A stretch of DNA of 64,000 nucleotides from Catonia carolina (GCA_035578175.1 JAQMRL010000001.1:238777038-238841037); one strand, 5' to 3'. Counted from the first letter of the stretch, positions 44,170 through 56,490 are shown. A program made the numbers and translations. Notes: generated by a model from the sequence alone, not told the origin.

Positions 44170-46180
44170 CCGCTGATGACAAAAAAAAAAATCAAAAATT
44201 TAACATTATGCGTACTTGTAACAGCGTTAATTATTGTAGGCCAGGGCGGCTAGTTTGTCCCTATTAAAAATTATTAAAAGTAATTTTATATTTTAAGTCA
44301 GTAAAGTAAGTTATAATTGCTAGCCTTACTTGTTTTGTAAGTAAGAAGAATTTCTGATTAGATAATTCTCTATACTAATCTAATTTAATAAAAAGAATTA
44401 TACACACATTAACTATAACTGTTAGGGATGAAAACACAATTAATTTATTTTTAAACTGAAACTTCAGATTATAATCAAGAAAAAATAACTGAGCGAAAAT
44501 GTTTAAACGATAAAAATTAACAAAATAAAGTATCTAACTGATATTTTCATGGAATATAAAGAGTGAAAACAAAAAAATTAAAGCAAGTTCTTAACTAAAA
44601 TAGATTCAGACAAGATTTCAGTAATTGGAAAACTTAAAAGAAATACTGTTACGTTTTTCTTACTTTTTTCTGAATACTGTTATGTTATTTTTAAGATCCA
44701 ATTACAAGCTTAGCTAGTTAACCTTTTTAAACAACAGAATTGCACTGAAGAAAATAAACTTCGTTACATACATTTAATTATTTTTATCATATTTTTGTAC
44801 TACATAATATGCTTTGTGAAAATTTACGATTTTTTTTTAATTCAGGAAGAAAGTCAATGAATTATTAAAAATTTACAATCATTCATTTTCTAATTTTATT
44901 TGACACTTAGAACTAACTATACGTTAAATTTATAGGCTTATAACCACTTCATAGTAAGACGGGGAACAAATATAAATAAATAAAATAAAGAAATGTAATT
45001 TTAGTAAACTCGTTTGTTTCATCGAAACCTGTTATCTAACAAACATTTATTGGCAAACTATAGCTAATCTTAAGAAGTAATTAAAATAATTTTAAACAAC
45101 TTACGTTAGGTCACCACAGATTGCAGCTGTAAATACTAATTATTATACTCGTATTTTACTGGTTGAAGATGAAGTCATTTATAATTTAAATTCTGCATCA
45201 GTACCTGAAACACAAAACTTATAGTAATTATTGTATGTCGATAAGCCAAAAACTACATGAAATATTTGTGAATTTGTAATAGGCTACGATCAAAAGGCAA
45301 AGATAAAAAAGATCAAAAAATTCTAGCGACAGTACCTAATAATTATTTCTAATATACAGCAGTAAAAACAAATACAACTTTTCATCTTATTTTAAGACCT
45401 GTATAATACAGAATTCATCTAAATTATTATATTTAGTTCGTCATCTTTAAATTCCTGAACCCGAGATAGATCTGAACTTTATAAAAAACGATAATTAATT
45501 TGCGGCGCTAAGAAATTGGAGGCCCTCCGGAAAAAATTATACGCCCTTCTCCTCTCAAGCCCAGTAAATACGATGCAAAGCTAGGAGTATATTTATTTTA
45601 AGTTTTAAATTTTTATTCTCAACTGCAAAACTCGTGAATATGATGAAAAAATAAAACATGACTTTATCTATAGAGCTTGAAGAACTCGATTCAGATGGAC
45701 TTCGGCGAGATCATTTTTAGATCAGAGTAAATTCACGTGATTATTTTAATTTATTTTTTTATTTCAATCATTTTTGTAAATTTGTATAAATTATCTTGAA
45801 ATTTATTTTTTAGGATTAGCTCTGAAATTATTTTGTATTGTATCATTTAAGTAGAACAATGTTTCTACTACAATTTTTACGGGACCTCTTTGTCTATTAC
45901 CAAATAAATTGTGTGAACATTGATCACGTAAAGTGATCAAAGTCATAACGTCGTATTCATTAAATTGAAATATATTTTAAAACAACGACAATCTACACAA
46001 TTTCAGAAAATATATAATTTACAAAATGAGTGTGTGAATCTGTAAAGGAAATTTGATTTGATACGTCAAAAGGTGCCTCAGTAATGAAATGTAATGTAAG
46101 GTGCCTGAGTAATGTCTTGATTACTCAGTTTAACATCAGGGTTTTTACATTTGTAGAAAATTTAAACAAATTACCTTATT
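44170..46180. other. AT-rich sequence, nothing recognised
   Basis: About 2 kb with no supported feature. Confidence 0.5.
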
Positions 46181-46181
46181 T

Positions 46182-46578
46182 TTGTTGTTCTTGTTTAGAT
46201 CAAAATCCGAAAGGCTGGTTTGATCCTCTAGAGGTTTTACTAAGTAAAAACGAGGAGTGAGATGGTTTAATTTTGATTTTTTCATTGAGTTGAAAGAATA
46301 TGCTTATCAGCATGCCAGGCCCTCTAAAGAGCACCAACTTTCCACCCTGCAAATGACACCTTCACTTCATTCAACACAGGATCTGGCTGTATAGTGAAAC
46401 TCATTTCTCTCAGAGAAGATAACTCTGACCAGTGTCATTTACACGTCTACCTCTTCTGTCCTTAAATAGTTCAGTCATATAATTAGCTGACTATGTGATA
46501 AGAAACAGAACTTTTATTGTAGCCCTGGAACCAACAGGTAGAGTGCAAATAATTTAACACTCCACCTGCCTGTTATAG
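46182..46578 (-). mobile_element. ~400-bp unclassified repeat, copy 8 (full length)
   Basis: From TTGTTGTTCTTGTTTAGAT (tail complement) to CCACCTGCCTGTTATAGGG (start complement). Confidence 0.75.
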
Positions 46579-47620
46579 GGATTTATTGTTTTTATAGATC
46601 TCTAAATTAATATTTTTATATTTTAAATATACTTCGGTTCGGAGTCACATTAAACAGAGGGATCAAAATAACACTATGACGGTTACAACAAATTTACTTG
46701 GCTATAATATAAATCACTGTTAAAAAACGTTACTTATACATTATAAGTTTAAATGGTTATTTTTTGAATTAGGTAAAATTTAACTTTCACGTGTTGTTGT
46801 ACAGTATAAAGTTAAAATTTGGTTGTTTTTTTTTATAATAGTAGTCTAATAGGTTAAAATGATCTTAAAATTAAATTAAATTTAAATGACATTTACTTGA
46901 AAACCAATTTTTATAGAATCTTATTTTCTGGTGATAACGTAAAGTTAGAATTGAAAAATTCAACTACTCATTATTTTGTAGAGGAGAAGTTCCCAAACAT
47001 TTTTGTTGGCGTACTACTTAACATGTCTTGACATATTCACGTATCACCAGTGGTTATGTCTCAAAAATTATGTATTAAACGTGATCAAGGAACAGAAGAA
47101 GGTGGCTGGGCGCTTTTCATACACCTTTAACACTACTGTAAATAAATAACAAACTGATTATTCAGTGACCACTTTTTATTTATACAAATTACTGTTTAAA
47201 CAAATCAATTTTTACAACTGGCCTAAAACTACAAACAAAACCTAGTTCAATACGATAAAATCAAACAGAAGAAAACGTACTTTACGAAAAAACGTACAAA
47301 AAATTATAGGTATTTAAAAACTGATACACAAAGATAAATGAAACATTACAACAGGATGTCACTGCTCGGGTGTGCACGGCTCGCAACCACAGAGCGTTCA
47401 CTGAATTAGCGGTTTCATTTTATTTTATTTTTCATTTTCTCTAAAAAGAATGCAAGAATGATTCGTACAGGCTGTGTGACGTATAAATCTCACACTACGC
47501 AAGAATTTTGCATTCTCATTTTCTCGCAAATAAATGATCAGCAAAATATAAAATTAAATCAAACGCAAATACTCGCGTGTCACCGGCCACAACACGTACC
47601 ACAGTTCAAAAATCGTGGCT
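46579..47620. other. Unassigned sequence, possible hAT end
   Basis: AGAAGTTCCCAAACATTTTT followed by GGCGTACTAC near 46986 resembles a hAT terminal repeat of the GTTCCCAAAC type. No partner end is clear. Confidence 0.3.
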
Positions 47621-47624
47621 GTAA

Positions 47625-48372
47625 AGAACTATCGCTTGTACCGCGACCACGTAGATTTCTCTAAGAATTTTTTTAACATTTTTTTAATCTATTAATGAGT
47701 CAAATCTTTCAGAGACAGCAAATATCTTTTAACTGTTGCAAGCCAACAATCCCTTTTACGTTATTTTTAGCTATGTAACTCGCTTTATCTTTTTATCTTA
47801 CAAAATACACATAACTTAATATTTACAGTTCTTTTCTGAGAACCTGATTGCTTAGACAAGTGGACCTAAATTTTAATAACTAACAATTCATTGAAGAAAT
47901 TTAACTACCAATTGTTATGTAGAGAAATATCGCTTGTGCCACGACCACGTAAATTTATTTGTGAGTTTTTTTAAAAATCTTTCAACAAATCTACAAATGA
48001 GTTAAATCTTAAAGAGGTAGAAAATGTCTTTAATCATAGCGAGTTCTACACAATCCCTTTTACGTTATTTTTAGCTATATTACTCGCTTTATCTTTTTAG
48101 CTGGCAAAATACACATAACATAACATTTACAGTTTTGTTTTCTGAGAGCTTAGACTAATTGCTTAGACGAGTGCACCTAAATTTCAATAAATAACTACCT
48201 ACCCATTTATGAAATCCATCAGCCCATTGTTATGTAACGAGTCCTACACTACCACTTTTACGTTGTTTTTAGCTATGTAACAAAAACATACATCACTAAA
48301 CTTAACATTTACAGTTTTTTATTCTGAGAACCTAATATTGCTTAGACGGATGCACCTAAATTTTAATACCGC
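47625..48372. repeat. Degenerate ~300-bp tandem array, 2.4 units
   Basis: Unit 1 (47625-47926) and unit 2 (47927-48233) both contain ATCGCTTGT(A/G)CC, CGACCACGTA, AATCCCTTTTACGTTATTTT, ACTCGCTTTATC, AAAATACACATAAC, TTTACAGTT and a TTGCTTAGAC block, in that order. A third partial unit (about 48240-48372) repeats the second half. Confidence 0.75.
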
Positions 48373-48374
48373 TG

Positions 48375-49245
48375 CGCTTAATTTGAATGTATGTAGTTTT
48401 TAGATATCTAATAACATAAATATAACAAAGTATTCCTCAGAGTAAAACCCCTATTTAACGTGTACATCATCACCATATTCTAAATGTACAACAGTAATAA
48501 GGGGAACTAAGTGTATGAGGGGTGTTTAACGCTGGCTGGAAAGGGTAAATGGAATTAATAAAATTACAAACTATATGTTACCGTAAATATTATTTAAAGT
48601 TGCATAAAATAAATTTATTTTCCAGTTCATCCAATTTAAAACAAACAATAATAGCAATAATAGTATGATATATGTTATAAAACGTTGGAAATTCACTTAT
48701 CAAATTACATTTCTATAATTTAATTTGTAGTTTAATTTAATATTTCACATAGTAGTATAGTAACATTTGTATCTACAAATTATTTTCTCTTTGTTTAAAC
48801 TTTATCTACTGTTTTCAGTAGTAGCTGCAGCATCCCCATGATGACGAAATACGCAACAAACAAACATGCAACAAACCCTTCCCTAAACGTACCACTTACT
48901 GAGAAACCCCTGGAGCCCACAACAAAACGGAGTGGGAGCAAATTCCCTCACTCCCCTTGCCTTTCCACTTCCTAGTTTTTCATGCCACATCTTGTTTCTA
49001 TTAGCCAAGCAATAACCATAAAATTTACAACAGAAAGCAATAAAGAAATTACGCTTGGTTGGAAGGCACATTTTTAACTGCAATTGAAATCATTGTTTAT
49101 ATTACTCGGTTTTCGTTCATCTCCTCTTAGAAATTTATTTAAAAATATGTATTACACAGAAATATATAAATATGCGGTTTTGTATTTCACAATTTGATTC
49201 TTTCCATACATCTGCATGCGTTAGATCAAATTGTTAGTATATATA
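48375..49245. other. Unassigned sequence
   Basis: Mostly AT-rich; a GC-richer stretch at 48830-48975 has no recognisable frame. Confidence 0.4.
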
Positions 49246-49249
49246 CATA

Positions 49250-50703
49250 CAGGGTGATTCTTATTATGGTTAAATAATTTAGTACATGTTAGTAGAGGTA
49301 AAAATCAGCAAAAGTTTTTATAAATGTGTATCCGCAAACTCTCATTAGCGAGTTACAGCTAGCGAAAAATTTCTCCCCGATTTCAGTTTCTTCAGTTCTC
49401 CTGAACTCGTGTATTGTGAACAACGGAGGTCATTTGAAACATCATCTTTAGCCTTTTAGTATGATTTTATTTATTTCTTTGAGGTCGACTAAAAGGTCAT
49501 TAGCGCCAAGGTTACATATAAATACATTTAGCTACTACACAATTTTTAAAGAAGACACAATAAATAACAGACACAAACAAACACAATAACGTCATCAATA
49601 AAAACAGAATAAAAACTTAGTTAGGTTCAATGAAAATTTAGACAATATAAAAATTAAAAATATACCGGCCGCATTGGCGCAGTTGGTAACGTGCTCGCTC
49701 TCATCATGCGGTCCTGCGTTCGAATCCCACTCAGGCACGACATATTTTCATACGTTACAAAAAAATCATTTCATCCTCCATTGTACAGTAGTAGTTACAC
49801 CCCAACGTCGTCGCTAATGACCGTTGTAGTTGATGCGACGTTAAATAAATGAATTAAAAAAAATAGAATGACACAATGAAAAATAACATATGTGAGTTTT
49901 ACAATTATATATCAAATCTGAAATTTTGTGGAATTTAAAAAAAATTTATTGTGTTTTGAACTGCTGCTTTGTCTATCAAATTGAGTGCTAAATTATTGTT
50001 AATTTTAAATAGTGTTCGTGTGGAGTGCGTAGTTTGGCAGTCTGTGATGTGTTTGAGTGAAAGTGGCGTGTTGCAATATAGCATATGTTACAATGTTGTG
50101 CTTATGAGTATGATTTTAATGTCGTTTATTTCATATAAAAATAAAACTTTTCATACTACGAAAATATTATGTTTTTCTTAATGAGTTATTCTTTCCCTTC
50201 TCATAAGACAGCAAAGTATTGCTGTGTAGTGTACTATAGAAGAGTCCATTTTATTAAACTTTTATTTAATTTTAGTTTACATTGCTTACATTATTGCTTT
50301 CATAATTAAATTCTCTAGAATTTTCATTAGGAAACATTATTTGTTTGTCAGTCACTTAACAAAGTTATTGGGCATCAAACGTAGAAGACTGTGTTTTTCT
50401 ACTAATATATTCTGCATATTTCATCCTTTTTCTCAAAAACTGCTAAAGTACAGCTTCCAAACTGGTTTTATTCCAGATTCTAGGTGATTTTCCATTACAA
50501 TTCATCTTATTTATCGCAAAAAATAATTCCCAAAAAATTCAGCATCACTATTTTCATTAGGGGAACTGAAATCGGGGCGAAATTTTTCGCTAGCTGTAAC
50601 TCGCTAATGAAGCGTTTGCAAATATGTTTATATGAACGTTTCTTCTTATATTTAGCTCTACAATCATGTAATAAATTATTTTAAATTATTTAGAATCACC
50701 CTG
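49250..50703. mobile_element. Tc1/mariner-like element with long inverted ends, no readable transposase
   Basis: The left end CAGGGTGATTCT (49250) and right end (reversed) CAGGGTGATTCT (50703) are identical and flanked by TA on both sides. The inverted similarity extends about 140 bp, through GCTAGCGAAAAATTTC-type sequence to the CCCGATTTCAGT block. The interior carries a SINE (S8). The short frame at 49969 shows no transposase motif that I recognise. Confidence 0.75.
49668..49862 (+). mobile_element. tRNA-derived SINE, copy S8
   Basis: CCGGCCGCATTGGCGCAGTT gives the A-box region; the B box is in GCGTTCGAATCCCAC. The body has GTCGTCGCTAATGACC and the tail GTTGATGCGACGTTAAATAA. It is inserted in the inverted-repeat element and is the best preserved of the SINE set. 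Confidence 0.75.
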
Positions 50704-50705
50704 TA

Positions 50706-51300
50706 TAATCAAACAACTTCCCTATTCAAATATATGTTTTTAATTGATATTAATATCAATCATTGTTATATTCGCCTCATTGTAATCTAAAACCTAAATT
50801 AAAATGAGTTTCTCATATCAGAGCTAATTAATTGGACACAGTACCTACCTCTACACCCATTCGTGGTAGTTTTACTCTGCACATAACTTTTTACATACAT
50901 ACCTCGTAAAATTGACAAATTTACAAAATATTATACCATACAATTAAATAATAATTTCCATTTTCGTGGTACAGAGAGATTTTTTAGTACTGTTACCCAA
51001 TTTGTAATGTAATTTATGAAAAGGAAATATAGGTGTAATAAAAAAGTGTAATAAAAAAGTGTATTTGTTACTTACAAAAGAGATTTAATAAAAACTATCA
51101 TTAATTGTTAAAAATAACATGCTCAAAATACCCACTCCTTGCGGTTATACACGCTTAGACTCTTTTTAGCATATTAGGAGAACCTTTTTAAGAGTTGCAT
51201 TAAAACTGTCCTAACTTGTACCACAGTTCATTAAACCAAAGGTGGTTTTAATGCACGTGGCATTGGAATAAGATTACCATTACCATTAGTTTCGTTTTCC
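50706..51300. other. AT-rich sequence, nothing recognised
   Basis: TTAGTACTGTTACCCAATTT near 50985 resembles the arm end at 14856 (TTAGTCCTGTTACCCAATTT), so an orphan end of that transposon may be here. Confidence 0.4.
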
Positions 51301-51304
51301 ATGC

Positions 51305-51306
<2 letters not shown>

Positions 51307-51390
<84 letters not shown>

Positions 51391-51391
51391 T
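51307..51391 (+). repeat. (TAA)n microsatellite
   Basis: About 28 consecutive ATA/TAA repeats. Confidence 0.9.
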
Positions 51392-51419
51392 AATAATTTG
51401 TTTTCGATTAAATGTAAAA

Positions 51420-51625
51420 AAATGAGAGGGGGAGGGTGATAGAGAGAGTGGAGAGTTTATTTATTCGCAAATAAACTTTATTTGGAAAGGGATGGATAGA
51501 ATAAGGTGGGATGAGTAGAGAGTATAAAGAGGATGCCGAAGGGGAGTGTGAGAGGAAGTGAGAGGTAAGTGATAAAGGGGGCCAGGGGGTTTGCTAGTGT
51601 GATAGAACGAGGGGAGGAGTAAAAC
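51420..51625 (+). repeat. Purine-rich tract
   Basis: G/A-rich plus strand with GAGAG and GGGGAG motifs, interrupted by a short AT segment with an ATAAACTTTAT-type palindrome near 51460. It resembles the 43.7-kb tract. Confidence 0.65.
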
Positions 51626-51831
51626 ATAAATTTTATTAGAAGTAAACTGTCAACCGATCAAAAAATACTGTTTAACATAAAATTCAATAAACGATTAAGC
51701 AAAAACTGTAAAATAAAAAAAACTGTTTAAAATTACTAAAAATAGACAGTCGAAAATGTAGGTATTACTAAAACTACCTTTTTAGTGGTTTAAAAATATA
51801 ATAATTATTAATTAATTTTGTAATACTGTGT

Positions 51832-52175
51832 TTAGTTCCAGGGCTAAAAAAATAGTTGTGTTTCTTATTACATGGTCAGCTAATTAAATGACTGAATCAT
51901 TTAAGAACAGAAGAGGTAGAGGTGTAAAAGACACTAATCAGAGTTTTCTCCTTTGAAAGTAATGAATTCATTATACAGCCAGACCCTGTGGTGAATGAAG
52001 TGAAGGTGTCATTTGCAGGGTGGAAAATATGTGCTTTTCAGAGGGCCCGGCATACTGATAAGCATACTTTTACACTCAGTGAGGAAGGAAATTGTAAACC
52101 ACTTCAGCCCTCGTTTTACTTAGTAAAATCTCTACAGGTTCAAAGCAGCCTTTCGGCTGATGACCTAAACAACAA
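51832..52175 (+). mobile_element. ~400-bp unclassified repeat, copy 9 (5' truncated)
   Basis: Begins at TTAGTTCCAGGGCT and ends at GATGACCTAAACAACAA. Its central part is very similar to copy 3. Confidence 0.75.
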
Positions 52176-52411
52176 TACTGTGTTATGTATTTATATTCTT
52201 TATAACCTCAAATAAGTAGGGCTACTTATACCAATAGTAACAGAACATTGGGACTAACGCACACTACCATAAACTACTGCCATAAAAAAACATTCTATCA
52301 ACAGGTGGGTGACCATTACCAAACTGGAACATGAATTTATAAATGAGTAACTAATATTTAATTTGTTGCAAGCATAATTTTTACGGCAAATATAACTTAA
52401 GAGTAAAATAT

Positions 52412-53097
52412 TGTGACATATCGAAAAGAAAAGAGTATTCGAGAATGACCGAGAGTTTTCCGAGGGTTTTTCGAGAAATAGTTAGAAATATTATGTATAA
52501 TATATAATGGTTTTTTATAGTAGTCTACAGGTAGTACAGGTTTATATTGTACGGTATTGTGAGAGCCGGGTACCTACTTAGATAATTAGCCGTTTTATAA
52601 CACCTTCTATTCAATCCTAATTTGTTTACAGTTGTTAAGATTTATCCAGAAAACGTCAGAAGAATTTTGGTTTTTTATTGTTAGGTCGAAAATCTTGTCT
52701 TTCTCGAAATCTCCATTGATCTATCTATATAAGCGTCACGAGTTATTCGGTGAGTACAGTTTTATTTTTGTCTGTGAACCAGTGAGTGAATTGTAACAGT
52801 GCGATTGAAAAGGTCGACGTTACTGTGAATTACTGTGTATTGTTAAAAGTTTATTCTGTATCTTTTTTAAGTAGTATTTAGTAAATTGGCTAAGTTATTT
52901 ACTGTTATTAGTTAATAATAATTAGTTTTTTATTTATTAAGTAGGCCTAATTTAGTTGATTCATTTGTAGAGTTTAGTCACTTATTTAATTGTAATTTTT
53001 TTGAGTTGTAATAAAAATACTTGTAATTTTAATCTTTAGTGTGTTAATTATTTAATTTACCCAGATCCCGAAACGGACCTTAGAGAAAAGTGTCATA
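52412..53097 (+). mobile_element. Solo LTR of an LTR retrotransposon
   Basis: 686 bp, starting TGTGACATATCG and ending AAGTGTCATA, flanked on both sides by the 4-bp duplication ATAT. A TATA box (TATATAAG, 52726-52733) and AATAAAAATACTTG near 53011 fit a U3-R-U5 layout. A 4-bp duplication at AT-rich sites suits a gypsy-type element. No internal region is present, as expected after recombination between the two LTRs. Its 3' end recurs at 38738-38830. Confidence 0.7.
52726..52733 (+). promoter_or_regulatory. TATA box of the solo LTR
   Basis: TATATAAG, about 315 bp into the LTR, with a GTGAGTACAGTT start-site candidate about 25 bp downstream. Confidence 0.5.
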
Positions 53098-53101
53098 ATA
53101 T

Positions 53102-54145
53102 AGTCATGGAATAGTGACTCAAATAGAAGCAGACACACACAATCAACCATTCATTGAATTTACAAGGTTTTTAATAGAAAGAATAATTAATTAACTCAAT
53201 AATAACAAATGACTTTCTGCTTAAAATTGTTATAGAAAAAAATTAAATAATAACGGCAAAGTACTTTTATCTATTTATCTCTCGTAAATCGAACGTTCTT
53301 ACTAAGCAAAGGAACAATGTTTTTAGTCATGTAGTTATCCCGAACTTGAAAATTTAGAGTCCAGTTGGTAGAACCGAATGTGGTGCAGTATGGAATGGCA
53401 TGTAGTATTAAATAGAGAAATGAGATTTGAACAAAGGATACCTATCATTCTGGACCCAACAAACAACAAAACATCCCTCGCTCTTTATCTTTCTCCCTTC
53501 TCTTACTCCATTTTCGTCCCACGGGAATCGAGTATCCGGGATAGAGAATACTGGGAAAGCTAGCTGCATTCGACTGTTTGTTGGATCCCTCAAGCTTCTA
53601 CGCTATTGTTTTCACGTATTCTATTTGGAACAGTTGTGTGCGCGTGAACATCTTTCTGTATGATATTATTACTAAGCACTTCAACAAATTCTTTGAATTA
53701 TTTTAACTTTTAAAAATTTTTCAAATAATTTCCACAATTTTATTCGTACAACTTTTTTTTAATGCATACTCTATTGTATAACAATAAATGCAACTTATCA
53801 ATTAGATATAACACATAAAGAAATTACAACCCGCTGGCGTAATTAACAAATTATACCATTAAAACATTTTATGCTGTTGTTAATTATTATTTACAATCAA
53901 AATTAAATAATTAATGTTTTAAAAAATAAATAAAAAATAACTCCTGTAAAAAGAAAATATAACAAAATGAGAGTAATAAAATAATGAGCACATGACATGA
54001 TTCCGAAATATGTACATTGAACTTTACTGAAGATTATTAAAAATGTTCATTCAGTTATTTACAACATTCACACTCATACACGCCAATCATCGACGGAATA
54101 TTAACATTTTATTATGTACAATTTAAACCACACTATCAGAATCAT
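53102..54145. other. Unassigned sequence with a GC-richer patch
   Basis: 53400-53660 is less AT-rich and contains TTCGTCCCACGGGAATCGAG. Frames of 60-78 codons run in several registers without a motif. It could be a host exon or an old repeat. Confidence 0.3.
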
Positions 54146-54149
54146 TCTG

Positions 54150-54545
54150 GGAGATCGAGTACTGTAGCACGGTTTAGTCTTTGAACATCATTGCTGTTGT
54201 CTAAGAGATTCAGTGCTAAGTGATTCACGTGGTTGGTCAGACGTTTGATGTATTTACTACTGAAACTTCATATTTCTTCTCTTATCGCCTACACATCCAA
54301 ATATGACGATGTATGTCGGCGTTGGTAATATACCTTGGTACATTTAGTATGGTCCATAGTTTTCGATTGAAACCATTGCTAAATCTCGACGTTTGAAGTC
54401 GATGCTGTACGTCATAACTGAATCCCGTAGCTCCAAATCGGCTTCGGCATGGATTTGTACAAAAGTAGTTTGTTGTCAATCGAAAGCTGGGAAAGCCTAC
54501 CAACGAGCTAATACATCTTCCTAAATGTGAAATTCAGCTGTTTCC
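54150..54545 (-). pseudogene. Jockey ORF2 C-terminal remnant
   Basis: Minus-strand reading: CTNPCRSRFGATGFSYDVQH, SRFSNGFNRKLWTILNVPRY, ITNADIHRH. It parallels the QIYGAAK ... FQSKLLRQI ... YVTNHTLH series of the intact Jockey, with frameshifts. Confidence 0.6.
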
Positions 54546-54552
54546 TTTTAAT

Positions 54553-55080
54553 TTGAATGTGTTGCGCCAAGTCAGACATCTAAGCAGGTCCCCACAAAAC
54601 TCCTCATCTAAGGGTGCCTATCCGCATCAGATTTTGGCGATTATTATGGCTAATTTAACCTTGTTGGTTGCTATAAGGAACAACTCACTGGAAATCTTAC
54701 CAAACTATGTTCAAAAATTGGCAAACGAGGAAATACTTCTTTAGCGAGCAGTTCTTATCCTTCTATCTTTCTTTGCAGGATGTGTTAAGGGTAGTTCATA
54801 CCTTTTTTATTTCTTTTGATGTGCCTGAAATACAAAAGCTTACGAAATTCGACGATATTAATTTCCTCTGAACCTTTATTACCAAACTGCGAAATTCTTT
54901 GCAGGACTTGCATGTTATTGACCCTCCGCGTCCTTGGTATTTTCAAGATTCGTCAATACAGCCAGAGTTCAAAGGTTTCGAGTTTGTTGGTAGTGACCCT
55001 ACTTAAGGTTGAACTCTCCACACCATACAAAATAACGGAAAACACACAGGATCTCTCAGGAACCGCAGTTTGGTAAACTT
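54553..55080 (-). pseudogene. LINE ORF2 C-terminal remnant
   Basis: Minus-strand reading: VILYGVESSTL near 55010-55040, then KLETFELWLYRRILKIPR, RRVNNMQVLQRI, RHIKRNKKG and ILQRKIEG. This is the LEAFEMWLYRRILRI ... GHxxRN ... LIxQGKIEGKR pattern of a common insect LINE. It lies next to the Jockey remnant in the same orientation. Confidence 0.65.
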
Positions 55081-55351
55081 CTACTATGTGTTAATTAGGT
55101 ACTGATTTGAACGTGTTAAGTCAAGAATATTCATTGAGTTTGATAATATGAAAATTTCAATAATTTTATTATAGATGCTTACAGAAAAATAATATTTTCT
55201 TTGAAATTACAAAATTTTCTCGTAGTTGTTCCTTTTTTCGCAGCATAGAAAAAAGTAATTCTTTCTAATACTGGATATTCAGTGTGGGTGGAAAACTAAG
55301 AATTTTTTGTCTCCATGTACATTGGGGTTAATTATTTATTCCTTGTCTTAA

Positions 55352-55900
55352 CCTCTTGAGAACTGACGGAATAGTATAGACTACTATACCATGTAGTTGT
55401 ATTGATTGAGACGCAGCAGCTTTTTACATGGTGCCTGGCTTTGAGACCTTTGGTACAGTATACTATACCAGATGTATTGCACTGATTGAGTTCTGATGCG
55501 AAAAATTACGGTGCTTTGGTTGAGATCAATAGTATAGTATACTATACCTTGATTTCACTGGAATTTCACATATTTATCATGTAATACATTTGACTTTTTA
55601 CCAGTGTACACCATCTTCAACATATTTGTTGTACTAAAAGTGATGTTTTTCCTCGTCTTCTGTTTACGCCTATCAAAATGGCAAACAACGCTTCAACTCC
55701 ATCTACAAGTGGAAAAATTTCTCAGGACTCAACTCTTGCATCATACAGGTATAGTATTATACTATACCTACGGGTCCCTACCAATGCACATCACTACTGA
55801 TATGTCAGGACTCAACTAAAGCAACTTTCAAGTATAGTGTATACCATAGCGTTGGGTCTCAGTATATGCAACCCAAAAAAATACCTCAGATCCCAAAAGG
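55352..55900. mobile_element. piggyBac-like short element with palindrome array
   Basis: The left end TTAA|CCTCTTGAGAACTGACGG and right end (reversed) CCTTTTGGGATCTGAGG agree at most positions. TTAA lies on the left (55348-55351) and TAAA, one base off, on the right (55901-55904). CCT-starting ends with a TTAA target are the piggyBac signature. Inside are five copies of a palindrome near GGTATAGTATACTATACC (55371, 55452, 55530, 55748, 55831). Confidence 0.55.
55678..55800 (+). CDS. Short ORF inside the piggyBac-like element
   Basis: A 40-codon frame starting MANNASTPSTSGKISQDSTL, with a good start context (TCAAAATGG). Serine/threonine-rich. At codon 24 the sequence is CAG|GTATAG, a fair 5' splice site, so the frame may be a truncated first exon of a transposase whose remainder was lost. 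No homology was recognised; it may not be expressed. Confidence 0.3.
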   Translation: MANNASTPSTSGKISQDSTLASYRYSIILYLRVPTNAHHY

Positions 55901-55904
55901 TAAA

Positions 55905-56490
55905 GGGATATTCAGAAAATTCTCTTCCCATTCAGTATTTATTAAGTATACTGATTCTGATTGCTTTAGTTGCTATCGGGTTAAGTTGGGGTTTCTAATT
56001 TTAAATTAGCAAGCTGCAGTAAAAAATTGATCGTTCGAAACATCATTAATATATAATTAAATTTTTATAACCAGTGGAAAACTGTTATAGTAGCTACTTT
56101 TCTGTGATGATGATGATGATGAGAGACAGAGAGAGAGAGAGAACGGAGAGTAACTGAAATTATTAGAACGATAAATTTAAACAACTAGACTAATACTATT
56201 TTTGCATTTTAAAGAAACTACGGAATTTAAGGTATTGTACTATTGAAGTAGATATAATTAAATTGGAAAACCGGGAATTTATTTCAAATTAATACGATGA
56301 ATAAAAAAACCGGCGTGAATGGAAATTTATGTTTGGTTCTTTGCTTTAACAAATTATTTGGAAGTATTTTGTTTTCTCTTTTATCTATTTAATTGGCGTT
56401 AGATTTTAAAGGTGTACATTAAACCCTGATTAGGGATAAATCAGGAGTTAGTGAAAAGTATGGTAGTGTGCTTGTGTGTATACTTAAAAA
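55905..56490. other. Unassigned sequence
   Basis: AT-rich with short GATGAT and GAGA microsatellites (56107-56140 and 56502-56518). Confidence 0.4.

Noticed and set aside
43704..44195. 163- and 119-codon serine/leucine/proline-rich frames on the minus strand
   Set aside because: They are the complement of a polypurine tract and contain long (SL)n runs from (GA)n; no domain, composition artefact.
47625..48372. CRISPR-like or satellite array
   Set aside because: Only 2.4 long degenerate units without spacers; eukaryotic context.
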